Part shown: positions 15,014-25,454 of the stretch, piece after piece
Layout of the letters: the number at the start of each line of letters is the position of its first letter
Numbering within the stretch: the stretch's first letter is position 1
Source: an uncultured Nitrosomonadales bacterium
GTDB taxonomy: Bacteria > Pseudomonadota > Gammaproteobacteria > Burkholderiales > Gallionellaceae
NCBI GenBank assembly: GCA_903885165.1
Contig: CAISHO010000079.1
Span: 1 to 35,880, forward strand
Direction: 5' to 3'
DNA length: 35,880 nucleotides
Notes under the pieces: generated by a model
The model's database searches: none
What the model saw: the letters and a program-made list of their open reading frames with translations, nothing else
What the model was told of the DNA's origin: nothing
Translations under genes and position numbers: made by a program

Positions 15014-16504
15014 TTACAACGGCAGCTTGGAATGAGCCACATGGACCAGCAAGTCATTGACCGATGCATGCAAGATGTCGGAGAACGGCAGCGGATACAG
15101 CCCCATTCCCAACACGCAAACGGCAAGTATCGTCATGATCAGTACTTCACGCGCATTCAGATCGGTCAACTCGGACACGTGGTGATTGGTCACGGCACCG
15201 AAGATCACGCGCTTGTACATCCACAGGGTGTATGCCGCACCGAAAATCAGCGTGGTCGCCGCTGCGAACGCGTACCAGAAGTTCACCTTGATCGCGCCCA
15301 TCACCACCATGAATTCACCGACGAAAGCACTGGTGCCCGGCAGTCCGCTGTTAGCCATTGCGAACAACATGAAGAAGGCGGCAAACACCGGCATCTTGTT
15401 GACCACACCACCGTAGTCGGCGATTTGTCTGGAGTGCATGCGGTCATACAACACACCGATACACAGGAACAATGCGCCGGCGACAAAACCGTGCGACAAC
15501 ATCTGCAACAGCGCACCTTCCATACCGTAGGCATTAAAGATGAACAGACCGAGCGTCACAAAACCCATGTGTGAAATTGACGAATACGCCACCAGCTTCT
15601 TCATGTCCGACTGCATCAGCGCGACCAGACCGATGTAGACAATCGCAATCAGCGACAGCCCTATCATCACGCCAGCCAATTTATGGCTCGCGTCCGGGGT
15701 AATCGGCATCGAGAAGCGCAGGAATCCGTACGCACCGACTTTCAACATCAACGCCGCCAGCACCACAGAACCGCCGGTTGGCGCTTCAACGTGCGCATCA
15801 GGCAACCAGGTGTGTACCGGGAACATCGGCACCTTCACCGCAAAGGCGAAGAAAAAGGCAATGAAGATCAGAATCTGCGCTGACATCGGAATCGCAACCA
15901 GATGGAAGTCGATGATCGCGAAACTGCCGCCAGTCAGGTTGTACAGATAAATCAGAGCAACCAGCATCAACAACGAACCCAACAAGGTATACAGGAAGAA
16001 CTTCATCGTCGCATAGATACGATTCGGACCGCCCCACACACCGATGATGATGAACATAGGGATCAGCATCGCTTCCCAGAACACGTAGAACAGAATCGCA
16101 TCCATGGCTGCGAACACGCCGTTCACAATACCTGACATCACCAGGAATGCCGCCATGTACTGAGCGACACGCTTTTCGATCACTTTCCACCCAGCCAGTA
16201 CCACAATGACCGTGAAGAAACTGTTGAGCAGGATAAACAACATAGAGATGCCATCAACACCCAGGTTGTAATGGATATTGAAACGCGTGATCCAGTCATG
16301 CAACTCGACAAACTGCATATTGCTGGTCGTAATGTCAAAGCCGCTGTAAAGAGGCAAAGTGACCAGAAAACCCAGCACACTACCAACCAGAGCCAGGATG
16401 CGAGCCAGAGGCGCGTTTTTATCGTCGCCAGTTGCCAGAACCAGAATACCGAAAACTATCGGTAGCCAGATCGTAACGCTAATAACAGGTAGTCCAAAAA
16501 TCAT
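15014..16504 (-). CDS. nuoM: NADH-quinone oxidoreductase subunit M
   Basis: This 496-residue proton-pumping membrane subunit has the key TM5 glutamate in YVFWEAMLIPMFIIIGVWGG. It also has the channel lysine and conserved loop in FAVKVPMFPVHTWLPDAHVE, and AYSSISHMGFVTLGLF. It starts at ATG 16504 about 54 bases after nuoL. It forms the middle antiporter-like module between NuoL and NuoN in the membrane arm. No truncation or odd insertion is seen. Confidence 0.97.
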   Translation of the reverse strand: MIFGLPVISVTIWLPIVFGILVLATGDDKNAPLARILALVGSVLGFLVTLPLYSGFDITTSNMQFVELHDWITRFNIHYNLGVDGISMLFILLNSFFTVIVVLAGWKVIEKRVAQYMAAFLVMSGIVNGVFAAMDAILFYVFWEAMLIPMFIIIGVWGGPNRIYATMKFFLYTLLGSLLMLVALIYLYNLTGGSFAIIDFHLVAIPMSAQILIFIAFFFAFAVKVPMFPVHTWLPDAHVEAPTGGSVVLAALMLKVGAYGFLRFSMPITPDASHKLAGVMIGLSLIAIVYIGLVALMQSDMKKLVAYSSISHMGFVTLGLFIFNAYGMEGALLQMLSHGFVAGALFLCIGVLYDRMHSRQIADYGGVVNKMPVFAAFFMLFAMANSGLPGTSAFVGEFMVVMGAIKVNFWYAFAAATTLIFGAAYTLWMYKRVIFGAVTNHHVSELTDLNAREVLIMTILAVCVLGMGLYPLPFSDILHASVNDLLVHVAHSKLPL

Positions 16505-16558
16505 GCTGTATATCCTTCGCTTTAATATCCTGTAAACCTAACCTTAAATCAGGCCGGG

Positions 16559-18652
16559 TTATGCAAACCAGTTACGTATCGTTAACAAGATGAATACACC
16601 CACTATCATGGTGAACGCATAGTGGTAGATGTAACCCGACTGGAATTTACGTACCACGCCGGACACCTTGCCGACTAACCCTGCCGTGCCATTCACCATC
16701 AATCCGTCGATCAGGAAGCGATCACCAAATTTACTCAGGAACGAACTCAAGCCACGTGCACCACCTGCATAGAACCAGTCGTTGAATCGGTCGAAGTAGT
16801 ACTTGTTTTCCAGCAAGGTATAAATCCACTGGAAGCGCTTCTGTATGCCAGCCGGAATATCCGGACGCTTCAGATAGAAGAAGGCAGAACTAGCCACACC
16901 AGCGATAGCCAACCACAGTGGCAGACTGAACAAGGAATGCAGGGCCATGGCAAACGCGCCGTGGAACTCTTCGTGCAACTCTTTCATCACTTCATGGTGC
17001 TCGGAGATATAGATCGCATCCTTGAAGTAACCGCCAAACAGCATCGGTTCGATGGCGATGTAACCTATCACCACAGAAGGAATTGCAAGTAAAACCAGCG
17101 GCAGCCAAACTACCCAGGGCGTTTCGTGTGGCTTTTGGCCCGGTGCTAACCCGTGATGATGATCAGCCGATACTTCTTCATCTGCATGATCACCGACATG
17201 CGCTTCATGTGCATCATCGTGATGAGCATCATGTTTTGCATGGGCTTTATCGTGCTTCTTATCATGAGCATGCTCGTCATGGTGCGCCAGACCGAAACGC
17301 TCTTTGCCGTGGAACACCAGGAAGTACATACGGAAGGAGTAGAAAGCCGTTACAAAAACGCCCGCTACAACCGCGAAGTAAGCAAAACCGGAACCGGCCA
17401 GATGCGAGGCACCGACCGCCTCGATGATGCTGTCCTTGGAATAGAAGCCCGCAAAGAACGGTGTTCCGATCAGGGACAACGATCCGATCAAGGACGTGAT
17501 CCAGGTGATAGGCATATATTTACGCAGACCACCCATGTTGCGGATGTCCTGATCGTGATGCATACCGATGATCACACTACCGGCACCTAAGAACAGCAGC
17601 GCCTTGAAGAATGCGTGAGTCATCAGATGGAAGATGGCAACAGGGTAAGCCGAAGCGCCCAATGCGACAGTCATGTAACCTAATTGAGACAAGGTGGAAT
17701 AAGCAATGACGCGCTTGATGTCGTTCTGGATGATCCCTAAGAAACCCATGAACAGTGCAGTGATCGATCCGATGATCATTACGAAAGACAACGCGGTATC
17801 GCTCAACTCGAACATCGGTGACATACGCGCCACCATGAAGATACCAGCGGTAACCATGGTCGCCGCGTGAATCAGCGCGGAGATCGGTGTAGGGCCTTCC
17901 ATCGAATCCGGCAACCAGACATGCAGAGGAAACTGAGCCGACTTACCCATCGCGCCCACGAACAATAGGATGCAAATCGCCGTCAACAGATTAACTGACA
18001 TACCGGCAATCGGTGCCATGTCATCGACATGCGCTGCAACATTAGCAAATACAGCGGCGTAATCGAGCGTGCCGAATACCATCAAGACCAGACCGATACC
18101 GAGCAGGAAGCCGAAGTCACCCACGCGGTTAACCAGAAACGCCTTCAAGTTTGCATATATCGCCGTCGGTCTGGTGTACCAGAAGCCGATCAGCAGATAC
18201 GACACCAAACCTACCGCTTCCCAACCAAAGAACAGTTGCATGAAGTTGTTTGCCATCACCAGCATCAACATGGAGAAGGTGAACAGCGAGATGTAGCTGA
18301 AGAAACGCTGATAACCTGGATCTTCAGACATGTAACCGATGGTGTAAATGTGCACCATCAGGGAAACGGAGGTCACTACCAGCATCATGGTGACGGTCAG
18401 ACGATCGATCAGGAAGCCGACGTGAAAACTAGTGTCACCCGAAGTCAGCCAGGTATAGACAGTTCCGTTGAAGGTATGACCCGCCATGACATCCTGGAAG
18501 ATCTGAATCGCCGAGAACAACGATACGCCGACCATCGCGATGGTGATGCGATGAGACATCTTGCGTCCGAGCAACTTGCCGAACAGACCGGCAGCGATTG
18601 CACCGAACAATGGCGCCAGCGGTACCAGCAGATAATAGCTTTGAATATCCAT
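16559..18652 (-). CDS. nuoL: NADH-quinone oxidoreductase subunit L, with a histidine-rich insert
   Basis: This 697-residue distal proton-pumping subunit has conserved features FFGWEAVGLVSYLLIGFW, GKSAQFPLHVWLPDSMEGPT and AYSTLSQLGYMTVALG. About residues 455-515, in a loop between membrane helices (after YFLVFHGKERFGLA), lies an unusual stretch with more than 20 histidines among Asp, Glu, Ala and Lys (for example HHDEHAHDKKHDKAHAKHD). It is followed by HETPWVVWLPL, where normal sequence resumes. The C-terminal lateral-helix region is present. The insert is likely surface-exposed and could bind metal ions; this is inference. It starts four bases after the nuoK stop. Confidence 0.97.
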   Translation of the reverse strand: MDIQSYYLLVPLAPLFGAIAAGLFGKLLGRKMSHRITIAMVGVSLFSAIQIFQDVMAGHTFNGTVYTWLTSGDTSFHVGFLIDRLTVTMMLVVTSVSLMVHIYTIGYMSEDPGYQRFFSYISLFTFSMLMLVMANNFMQLFFGWEAVGLVSYLLIGFWYTRPTAIYANLKAFLVNRVGDFGFLLGIGLVLMVFGTLDYAAVFANVAAHVDDMAPIAGMSVNLLTAICILLFVGAMGKSAQFPLHVWLPDSMEGPTPISALIHAATMVTAGIFMVARMSPMFELSDTALSFVMIIGSITALFMGFLGIIQNDIKRVIAYSTLSQLGYMTVALGASAYPVAIFHLMTHAFFKALLFLGAGSVIIGMHHDQDIRNMGGLRKYMPITWITSLIGSLSLIGTPFFAGFYSKDSIIEAVGASHLAGSGFAYFAVVAGVFVTAFYSFRMYFLVFHGKERFGLAHHDEHAHDKKHDKAHAKHDAHHDDAHEAHVGDHADEEVSADHHHGLAPGQKPHETPWVVWLPLVLLAIPSVVIGYIAIEPMLFGGYFKDAIYISEHHEVMKELHEEFHGAFAMALHSLFSLPLWLAIAGVASSAFFYLKRPDIPAGIQKRFQWIYTLLENKYYFDRFNDWFYAGGARGLSSFLSKFGDRFLIDGLMVNGTAGLVGKVSGVVRKFQSGYIYHYAFTMIVGVFILLTIRNWFA

Positions 18653-18656
18653 TACA

Positions 18657-18962
18657 TCAGCCTTTCAAACTGCCAAGATCATCAACATTAATCGTGCGCA
18701 AATTACGGAACAGCACAACCAGAATCGCCAAGCCGATCGCCGCTTCCGCAGCCGCAACGGTCAAAATAAAGAAAACAAATACTTGGCCGGCCGTATCGTT
18801 CAGATAGTGCGAAAAGGCGACGAAATTTGTATTGACGGCCAGCAGCATCAGCTCGATCGACATCAGCAAAATGATGACATTCTTTCTATTCAGAAAGATG
18901 CCCACCACGCTGATGGCAAACAGCACCGCGCTAAACACCAGATAATGTGAGAGGGTTACCAT
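18657..18962 (-). CDS. nuoK: NADH-quinone oxidoreductase subunit K
   Basis: This 101-residue protein has three membrane helices. It contains the conserved membrane glutamates in [20 protein letters not shown] and [18 protein letters not shown], which form part of the proton path near the NuoL/M/N modules. Length is exactly typical. It is followed closely by nuoL and preceded by a 113-base gap with a hairpin-forming repeat. Confidence 0.97.
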   Translation of the reverse strand: MVTLSHYLVFSAVLFAISVVGIFLNRKNVIILLMSIELMLLAVNTNFVAFSHYLNDTAGQVFVFFILTVAAAEAAIGLAILVVLFRNLRTINVDDLGSLKG

Positions 18963-18992
18963 GTTTTAATTTTCGCTCCCTTGATTGACTTG

Positions 18993-19048
18993 GTAAGTAG
19001 GGAGTGGAGAGTGGGTTGTGGGTTTCCCACTTTCCACTATCCACTTAC
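18993..19048. repeat. Imperfect inverted repeat in the nuoJ-nuoK gap
   Basis: Purine-rich GTAAGTAGGGAGTGGAGAG... (18993-19015) pairs imperfectly with pyrimidine-rich CCCACTTTCCACTATCCAC... (19026-19048), with about a 10-base loop. Similar AGTGG/CCACT-rich sequence sits in the nuoI-nuoJ gap, suggesting a shared repeat family. Confidence 0.7.
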
Positions 19049-19075
19049 TACTCCCTGATTTATTCTACTATCTAC

Positions 19076-19678
19076 TTACGATTGTTTTGGTTCAGACTTC
19101 ATCTTTACGATACGCAGGCGATCCGCCTTCTTGGCTTTGACCTGCTCTGAGATGTTTTGCGTTTTGACTCCCTGACGGCGACGCAGTGTCAGCGCAATCG
19201 CGGCAACCATCGCAACCAGCAGAATCACCGCAGCAATCTCAAACGGGTACACATACTGGGTGTACAGCAAACGTCCGAGTTCTTTCGTGTTGCTGTAGTC
19301 TGCTGCGTGAACCACGGCGGTCGTCACATCGGCCGTCTGACGCGAACCCAACACCCAAACCATCTCAAACACCATCAAGCCGGCAATCAGCGCACCGAAC
19401 GGGAACCAGCGCCAGAAACCTTCGCGCAACTTCACCAGATTCAAGTCCAGCATCATCACTACAAACAGGAACAGCACCATCACCGCACCGACATAGACCA
19501 AGATGAGTGTGATCGCGAGAAACTCAGCTTCAAGCAGCATCCAGATCCCTGCGCAACTACAGAATGCCAATACCAGAAACAGCGCTGCGTGTACCGGATT
19601 GCGCGCTAGCACCACGCCCATGCCGGCCATGACGGTGATTGCTGCAAACAGATAAAAAACCACATCAAAAAAACTCAT
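19076..19678 (-). CDS. nuoJ: NADH-quinone oxidoreductase subunit J
   Basis: This 200-residue membrane subunit has about five helices. Conserved sequence includes ARNPVHAALFLVLAFCSCAGIW, EFLAITLILVYVGAVMVLFLFVVMMLD and LGRLLYTQYVYPFEIAAVILLVAM. NuoJ lies next to NuoK and its third helix changes conformation during coupling. The C-terminal tail (GVKTQNISEQVKAKKADRLR) is hydrophilic, as is common in Betaproteobacteria. It is flanked on both sides by gaps of about 100 bases that hold hairpin-forming repeats. Confidence 0.97.
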   Translation of the reverse strand: MSFFDVVFYLFAAITVMAGMGVVLARNPVHAALFLVLAFCSCAGIWMLLEAEFLAITLILVYVGAVMVLFLFVVMMLDLNLVKLREGFWRWFPFGALIAGLMVFEMVWVLGSRQTADVTTAVVHAADYSNTKELGRLLYTQYVYPFEIAAVILLVAMVAAIALTLRRRQGVKTQNISEQVKAKKADRLRIVKMKSEPKQS

Positions 19679-19705
19679 GTATTCACTCCTTAATGGCTGT
19701 TAGTG

Positions 19706-19764
19706 GTAAGTTGGTAGTGGGAAGTAAAATTCCGTCTGCCCACTTCCTACTCCCGACTTCCTAC
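19706..19764. repeat. Imperfect inverted repeat in the nuoI-nuoJ gap
   Basis: GTAAGTTGGTAGTGGGAAGT (19706-19725) pairs imperfectly with ACTTCCTACTCCCGACTTCC and following bases (19742-19764). The gap continues with CTATC/CCACTATC-rich sequence like that beside nuoK. No coding potential is seen. Confidence 0.6.
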
Positions 19765-19777
19765 TATCTACTATCCA

Positions 19778-20266
19778 CTATCTGTATTTACTGTCTGCCG
19801 CGCGATCACGGGCGATTTGCGCTTCATGTTTATCACCGACTGCCAGCAACATCGGCTTGGTGTAATACAAATCACCGCGATTCTCACCGTGATATTCAAA
19901 TACACGTGTCTCAACAATCGCATCCACCGGACAGGATTCTTCGCAGAAACCGCAGAAAATGCACTTAGTCAGATCGATATCATATTGTGTAGTGCGGCGT
20001 GTACCGTCTTCGCGTTCAGCCACGGCAATTTTGATCGCCAGCGCCGGACATACCGCTTCACACAATTTGCAACCGATGCAGCGTTCTTCGCCGCTTTCAT
20101 AACGACGCTGTGCATGCAAACCACGGAAACGGAAACCTTGTGGTGTCTTTTCTTCCGGGAATTGCACGGTAATCTTGCGAGCGAACATATAACGTCCGGT
20201 CAGCGCCATCCCCTTGAGCAATTCAAACAGAAGAAACGTCTTAAAGAAATCTTTGATTGTATTCAT
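19778..20266 (-). CDS. nuoI: NADH-quinone oxidoreductase subunit I
   Basis: This 162-residue ferredoxin-like subunit of the hydrophilic arm carries two [4Fe-4S] motifs, [12 protein letters not shown] and [15 protein letters not shown], ligating clusters N6a and N6b that pass electrons towards NuoB. The N-terminal helix ([20 protein letters not shown]) sits on the membrane arm next to NuoH. It starts 32 bases after the nuoH stop. Length is normal. Confidence 0.97.
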   Translation of the reverse strand: MNTIKDFFKTFLLFELLKGMALTGRYMFARKITVQFPEEKTPQGFRFRGLHAQRRYESGEERCIGCKLCEAVCPALAIKIAVAEREDGTRRTTQYDIDLTKCIFCGFCEESCPVDAIVETRVFEYHGENRGDLYYTKPMLLAVGDKHEAQIARDRAADSKYR

Positions 20267-20298
20267 TTTATATCCTCGTGCGAGCGCGTATCACGCAC

Positions 20299-21327
20299 CT
20301 ACCACAGCCAATATGAGGTTTGCATCCAGGCACCCACCACCACGACCCAGAGCAGCGAGATAGGAATAAATATCTTCCACCCCAAACGCATCAATTGGTC
20401 ATACCGGTAGCGAGGGAAGGTTGCACGAAACCAGAGGAACAGGAACAGTACAAAAGCCACCTTGGCAAACATCCAGACGATACTGTCCGGCAGGAAAGGC
20501 ACCGGTGATAACCAACCACCCAGAAACATGATCGATGTCAGGAAAGCAATCAGAATCATGTTGGCATATTCGCCCAGGAAGAACAGCGCAAACGCCATCC
20601 CGGAATACTCAACGTGGAAACCGGCAACAATTTCCGATTCACCTTCAGCAACGTCAAACGGCGCGCGGTTTGTTTCAGCCACCCCTGAAATCAGATAGAC
20701 CAGAAACACCGGGAACAGTGGAATGATGTACCAGTTGAGCATGCCGTAGTTACCGTGCTGAGCGCGCACGATATCGCCCAAGTTCAGACTTTGAGCCGCC
20801 ATCAGCACGCATACCAGCGCAAAACCCATGGCGATTTCATACGAAACGATCTGAGCGGCAGAACGCAGACAACCCAGAAAAGCGTATTTGGAATTGGACG
20901 CCCAACCAGCGATGATCACACCGTACACACCCAGCGATGTCATCGCCAGAATGTAGAGCAGACCCGCATTGACATTCGAGAGCACCAGTTCCGCATTGAA
21001 AGGAACCACAGCCCAAGCCGCCAGCGCTGGCATCAGCGTCATGATAGGCGCCAAGATAAACAAGAACTTGTTCGCGCCACTCGGGATAATGATTTCCTTC
21101 ATGAACAACTTCAGGCCGTCCGCGAGAGGTTGCAGCAATCCGAAATAACCGACCCGGTTAGGACCGATACGGATTTGCATCCAGCCGATGACTTTACGTT
21201 CTGCCAGCGTCAAATAAGCAACGCCGCCCATCAGTGGCGCGATGATCAAAACGATCTTGAGCACCGTCCAGATAGGCAACCAGGCAGGTCCCAGCAGGGT
21301 TTGTATGGGTTGTAGCCATTCCATCAT
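20299..21327 (-). CDS. nuoH: NADH-quinone oxidoreductase subunit H
   Basis: This 342-residue membrane subunit builds much of the quinone-binding chamber. Visible signatures are [38 protein letters not shown] and [20 protein letters not shown], followed by the FFLGEYANM helix. The start overlaps the nuoG stop (ATGA). A second ATG follows directly, so the first residue is uncertain by one. About eight membrane spans are expected. No anomalies are seen. Confidence 0.97.
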   Translation of the reverse strand: MMEWLQPIQTLLGPAWLPIWTVLKIVLIIAPLMGGVAYLTLAERKVIGWMQIRIGPNRVGYFGLLQPLADGLKLFMKEIIIPSGANKFLFILAPIMTLMPALAAWAVVPFNAELVLSNVNAGLLYILAMTSLGVYGVIIAGWASNSKYAFLGCLRSAAQIVSYEIAMGFALVCVLMAAQSLNLGDIVRAQHGNYGMLNWYIIPLFPVFLVYLISGVAETNRAPFDVAEGESEIVAGFHVEYSGMAFALFFLGEYANMILIAFLTSIMFLGGWLSPVPFLPDSIVWMFAKVAFVLFLFLWFRATFPRYRYDQLMRLGWKIFIPISLLWVVVVGAWMQTSYWLW

Positions 21328-23693
21328 GCACGCTCCACGATTAACGTTCCAAACATTGCACCCAGCGCGGCAGTTGCAGCATGTCCTGCCGCAACACGCA
21401 TCGTACCGGCAGGTAATTTATCATCTGCGGCGACCGTTAACTGCACGCTCCCTGTGCCCTGAGTCACTTTAACGCTGTCGCCAGAACTCAAACCCAGCTT
21501 TTGCATTTCGCTGCTATGCAAGGTCGCAACAGGCATCGCCGCATCCTGAGTCTGCTGCAGGGCCGTTGCACGGCGCACGACGGCATCGGCGGCATAGATA
21601 GGCACATCTGCCACACGCTGCAATCCTCCCGGCTGCGCCTCACCCCTTTGCAAAAGGAGGTTAAGGGGAATTTCTGCAGCGATCTGATTATTTAGCTTTT
21701 CTGCCATCGAACCCGTTGACAGCGCCTCATCGCGCACCGCTTCTGAAGTATCAAAATTAAATCCTGACACATCCAGCAGATTACCCAGTACGCGCAACAC
21801 CTTCCACGCCGGACGTGCGTCCCCCAGCGGTTTAACTGCACCCTTGAAGCTCTGCACACGCCCTTCGGTGTTGACGAAAGTACCGGACGATTCGGTGAAC
21901 GGTGCAATAGGCAACATCACGTCGGCGTAATCCATGCCGTTGTGCTTGTACGCTGACAGACAAACCACCATATCGGCAGCTTTCATCGCGCTGATCGCCG
22001 CTTGCGGATTTTGCATATCAAGCTCAGGTTCGACATTGAGCAACAAATAGGCTTTGCGCGGAGATTCGATCATCTGAGCCGCATTCATGCCGTGTACGCC
22101 GCCCGCGAAGGGCACAGCCCCTGCAACAAAGCCTCCCACGCTGTTGGCCGCTTCGCCCAGAAAACCAAACTTAGCTTCACACAAGACCGCGATCTGCTCT
22201 GCCAGTAGCGCAATTTGTGCCGCCTGAGGATGTTGCTGTGCAAAATTACCCAGCAATACCGCACCTTGTTTACCGCTGACCATACTCTTGGCAATCGCCA
22301 CGGAGGTATCAGAAGTTTTAACACCGGCAACAGCCTTTTGCAGCTCAGCGGACAATGCCACTTCTTTTTCTACTGCGACAGCAATCAAAATTTGCGCTAA
22401 GGTTGCGACCAGATCGCCAGGTGCGACGATCGCCTTGTTGGCAACTGGCATCAGCAAATCATCATCAGCCGAATGCACCACATTAGCGCTAGCTCCAGCC
22501 TTGACAGCCTGACGGATACGCTGTGCCAGCAATGGATGATCCTTGCGCAGGAAACTACCAACAACCAGATAACGATCGCGGTTAGAAAGCTCGGCGATCG
22601 GCATACCCAACCACGGCGCGCCGGCTTGCTTGCCATCAGCACTGAAATCAGACTGACGCAGACGGAAATCAACGTTACTGCTGCCCACACCGCGCATCAG
22701 TTTTTGCAGCAAATACAATTCTTCAAGCGTTGAATGCGGAGTTGCTAAGCTTGCGATGTGCTGTGCACCTGCACCACGACTGATCTGTTTCAGACCGTTA
22801 GCCACATATTCCAGCGCCGCAGCCCATTCAACCTCTATCCACTTACTGTCCTGTTTGATCATAGGACGCGTCAGACGTTCAGCTGAATTCAAACCTTCAT
22901 AGCTGAATCTGTCCTTATCGGAAATCCAGCATTCGTTGACGGCTTCGTTTTCAACCGCAACAGCGCGCACAACCTTATTGTCTTTTGTATGTACAGCAAG
23001 ATTCGCGCCCACGCTATCGTGAGGGCTGACCGTCTTGCGACGCGACAATTCCCAGGCACGAGCGGTGTAACGGAAAGGTTTGCTGGTCAAAGCACCGACC
23101 GGGCACAAGTCGATCATATTGCCGGATAGTTCAGAATTGACCGTGCTGTTAACGAAGCTGGTGATTTGCGCCAGTTCAGAACGGTTGATCATCCCCAGTT
23201 CCATCTGGCCTGCAATTTCCTGACCGAAACGCACGCAACGCGTACATTGGATACAGCGGCTCATTTCGTTAGTCGAAATCAGCACTCCGACATCTTTGGC
23301 CACAACGGCACGTTTTTCTTCTTCGTAGCGGGATTTACCGCCACCGTAGCCCATCGCGATATCCTGCAACTGACACTCACCGCCCTGATCGCAGATAGGG
23401 CAATCCAACGGGTGATTGATCAGTAGAAACTCCATCACGCCTTTTTGCGCCTTAACCGCCATTTCGGAGTGCGTATGTACCTTCATGCCGTCGGACGCCG
23501 GTGTCGCACAGGCAGGCAGCGGCTTAGGCGCCTTCTCGACTTCGACCAAGCACATCCGGCAACTGGCCGCGATGGATAATTTTTTGTGGTAGCAAAAATG
23601 CGGGATGTAGACACCGGCCTTATGCGCCGCATCCATCACCGTAGAACCGCGCGCGGTCTCGACTAACTTACCATCAATTTCAATATTGATCAT
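21324..23693 (-). CDS. nuoG: NADH-quinone oxidoreductase subunit G
   Basis: This 789-residue iron-sulfur subunit of the hydrophilic arm has three parts. An N-terminal [2Fe-2S] domain contains [21 protein letters not shown] His/Cys-ligated cluster follows in [19 protein letters not shown] further [4Fe-4S] site has [10 protein letters not shown] and [11 protein letters not shown]. The long C-terminal molybdopterin-oxidoreductase-like domain is of the degenerate kind found in complex I. It starts about 20 bases after the nuoF stop and ends overlapping nuoH. Length is usual for Betaproteobacteria. Confidence 0.97.
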   Translation of the reverse strand: MINIEIDGKLVETARGSTVMDAAHKAGVYIPHFCYHKKLSIAASCRMCLVEVEKAPKPLPACATPASDGMKVHTHSEMAVKAQKGVMEFLLINHPLDCPICDQGGECQLQDIAMGYGGGKSRYEEEKRAVVAKDVGVLISTNEMSRCIQCTRCVRFGQEIAGQMELGMINRSELAQITSFVNSTVNSELSGNMIDLCPVGALTSKPFRYTARAWELSRRKTVSPHDSVGANLAVHTKDNKVVRAVAVENEAVNECWISDKDRFSYEGLNSAERLTRPMIKQDSKWIEVEWAAALEYVANGLKQISRGAGAQHIASLATPHSTLEELYLLQKLMRGVGSSNVDFRLRQSDFSADGKQAGAPWLGMPIAELSNRDRYLVVGSFLRKDHPLLAQRIRQAVKAGASANVVHSADDDLLMPVANKAIVAPGDLVATLAQILIAVAVEKEVALSAELQKAVAGVKTSDTSVAIAKSMVSGKQGAVLLGNFAQQHPQAAQIALLAEQIAVLCEAKFGFLGEAANSVGGFVAGAVPFAGGVHGMNAAQMIESPRKAYLLLNVEPELDMQNPQAAISAMKAADMVVCLSAYKHNGMDYADVMLPIAPFTESSGTFVNTEGRVQSFKGAVKPLGDARPAWKVLRVLGNLLDVSGFNFDTSEAVRDEALSTGSMAEKLNNQIAAEIPLNLLLQRGEAQPGGLQRVADVPIYAADAVVRRATALQQTQDAAMPVATLHSSEMQKLGLSSGDSVKVTQGTGSVQLTVAADDKLPAGTMRVAAGHAATAALGAMFGTLIVERA

Positions 23694-23712
23694 TGCGCAC
23701 CTAACCCGTCAG

Positions 23713-24978
23713 CTAAACCAAGCACCGCTTGTGTTCGATGTGATATTCAAATTCCGCTCTGAAGTTCTTGAGCATACCCTGTACCGGCCAGACAGCCGCT
23801 TCGCCCAATGCACAGATCGTGCGCCCGGCGATATTCTCCCCTACGCTCAGCAACAAATCCAAATCTTCCGGACGTCCCTGACCATGTTCGATGCGATGCA
23901 CGATGCGGTATAACCAGCCCGTACCTTCGCGGCAAGGCGTACATTGGCCGCAAGACTCTTCATGATAGAAATACGATAGACGCTCCAGGGTTTTCACCAT
24001 GCAGACCGTCTCATCCATCACGATCACCGCCCCGCTACCCAAACCTGAACCCGCCTTCTGAATCGAGTCGTAGTCCATGGTCAAATCCATCATGACTTCG
24101 CCTGGCAAAATAGGCATGGAAGATCCGCCAGGAATCACGGCCTTGAGCTTGTGTCCGTTGCGCACGCCGCCCGCCATTTCCAGCAACTTGGCGAACGGGG
24201 TACCCATAGGCACTTCAAAATTGCCCGGATTGTTCACATGACCCGAAACAGAAAACAGCTTGGTGCCGCCGTTATTCGGCTTACCCAATTCCAGGAAAGC
24301 CTTACCCCCGTTGTTGATGATGTAAGGGATGCTGGCAAAAGTCTCGGTATTATTAATCGTAGTCGGTTTACCGTACAGACCGAAGCTGGCCGGGAATGGT
24401 GGTTTGAAGCGCGGCTGACCCTTTTTGCCTTCTATCGATTCGAGCAAGGCGGTTTCTTCACCGCAAATATAAGCTCCATAACCCAGATGGTTATGTAAGT
24501 CGAAACTAAAATCCGTACCTAAGATGTTGTTACCCAGGAAACCGGATGCTCGCGCCAGTTCGCAAGCTTCTTCCATGCGTTCATAGGCTTCGAAGATTTC
24601 GCCGTGAATATAGTTATAGCCGGTCTTGACGTTCATGGTGTAAGCCGCAATCGCCATGCCTTCGATCAGCACATGCGGGTTATACAGCAGGATATCCCAG
24701 TCCTTGCACGTGCCCGGCTCACCTTCGTCGGAATTACAAACGATGTACTTATCACCCGCGAAATTGCGCGGCATGAAACTCCACTTCAATCCGGTCGGAA
24801 AACCTGCGCCGCCGCGACCGCGCAAGGCAGATAGTTTGACTTCGGCAATGATCGAATCGGGTGACATTTTTTCAGTCAACACCTTACGCAAAGCCTGATA
24901 ACCACCAACTTTAAGATAATTTTCCAGCGTCCAGGGCTGGGCGAAATCCATCGTGGTTTGAGTGACCGGACCGCTCAT
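23713..24978 (-). CDS. nuoF: NADH-quinone oxidoreductase subunit F (NADH/FMN-binding)
   Basis: This 421-residue catalytic subunit is the entry point for NADH electrons. The Gly-rich NADH/FMN site is [15 protein letters not shown]. Further family sequence is [18 protein letters not shown] and [15 protein letters not shown]. The cluster N3 ligands are in [15 protein letters not shown] with a distal Cys in [11 protein letters not shown]. Its ATG overlaps the nuoE stop (ATGA), so translation is coupled. No anomalies are seen. Confidence 0.97.
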   Translation of the reverse strand: MSGPVTQTTMDFAQPWTLENYLKVGGYQALRKVLTEKMSPDSIIAEVKLSALRGRGGAGFPTGLKWSFMPRNFAGDKYIVCNSDEGEPGTCKDWDILLYNPHVLIEGMAIAAYTMNVKTGYNYIHGEIFEAYERMEEACELARASGFLGNNILGTDFSFDLHNHLGYGAYICGEETALLESIEGKKGQPRFKPPFPASFGLYGKPTTINNTETFASIPYIINNGGKAFLELGKPNNGGTKLFSVSGHVNNPGNFEVPMGTPFAKLLEMAGGVRNGHKLKAVIPGGSSMPILPGEVMMDLTMDYDSIQKAGSGLGSGAVIVMDETVCMVKTLERLSYFYHEESCGQCTPCREGTGWLYRIVHRIEHGQGRPEDLDLLLSVGENIAGRTICALGEAAVWPVQGMLKNFRAEFEYHIEHKRCLV

Positions 24979-25454
24979 GATTTATCCAATTCTGCCAAAA
25001 TTTGGTCTATCTTAGCCGGCGTTAAACGACCGCATAGCTTCTTATTGTTGATCGACATAATCGGCGCATCCTTGCAAGCGCCCATGCACTCGCCTTCGCG
25101 CATACCGTATTTGCCATCGGCCGTGACTTCGCCAAAACCGATGCCCAACTTGGCAGTCAGATAAGCGACCGTGTCCTCCACGCCGCACAGCGTGCAGGAT
25201 AGATTCGTACAAACTGTCAGGGTCGTTTTACCCATCGGTTTCAAGTTATACATATGGTAGAAGGTCGCCACCTCGTACACCGCCATTTGCGGCATACCGA
25301 GGAAGACGGCGATGTCGCCCATATCATCCGTTGCGATCCAGCCTTTTTCGTCTTGCACAAAGCGCAAGGCGGACATCACGGCGGACTGTCTCTGGTCAAC
25401 CGGATATTTTTTCAACTCGCGGTTGATTTGATCTTGTATATTTGTGGATAACAT
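24975..25454 (-). CDS. nuoE: NADH-quinone oxidoreductase subunit E
   Basis: This 159-residue thioredoxin-fold subunit holds the [2Fe-2S] cluster N1a. Its four cysteines are in [11 protein letters not shown] (the C-x4-C pair) and [11 protein letters not shown] (the C-x3-C pair). It pairs with NuoF to form the NADH dehydrogenase tip. The ATG overlaps the nuoD stop by one base and its own stop overlaps the nuoF start, so D, E and F are a coupled block. Confidence 0.97.
   Translation of the reverse strand: MLSTNIQDQINRELKKYPVDQRQSAVMSALRFVQDEKGWIATDDMGDIAVFLGMPQMAVYEVATFYHMYNLKPMGKTTLTVCTNLSCTLCGVEDTVAYLTAKLGIGFGEVTADGKYGMREGECMGACKDAPIMSINNKKLCGRLTPAKIDQILAELDKS

Noticed and set aside
14470..15574. 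Long plus-strand open frames opposite nuoN and nuoM (180 and 200 codons), rich in Gln/His/Arg
   Set aside because: They are antisense to well-conserved membrane subunits; their composition is what complementary strands of hydrophobic-helix codons give.
18029..18691. 220-codon plus-strand open frame opposite nuoL
   Set aside because: Gln/Arg/His-rich composition is the antisense shadow of NuoL helices; no domain or start signal.
14956..19764. Hairpins in nuo gaps as transcription terminators
   Set aside because: None is followed by a T-run on the coding strand and the operon must be transcribed through them; the only convincing terminator is after nuoN.
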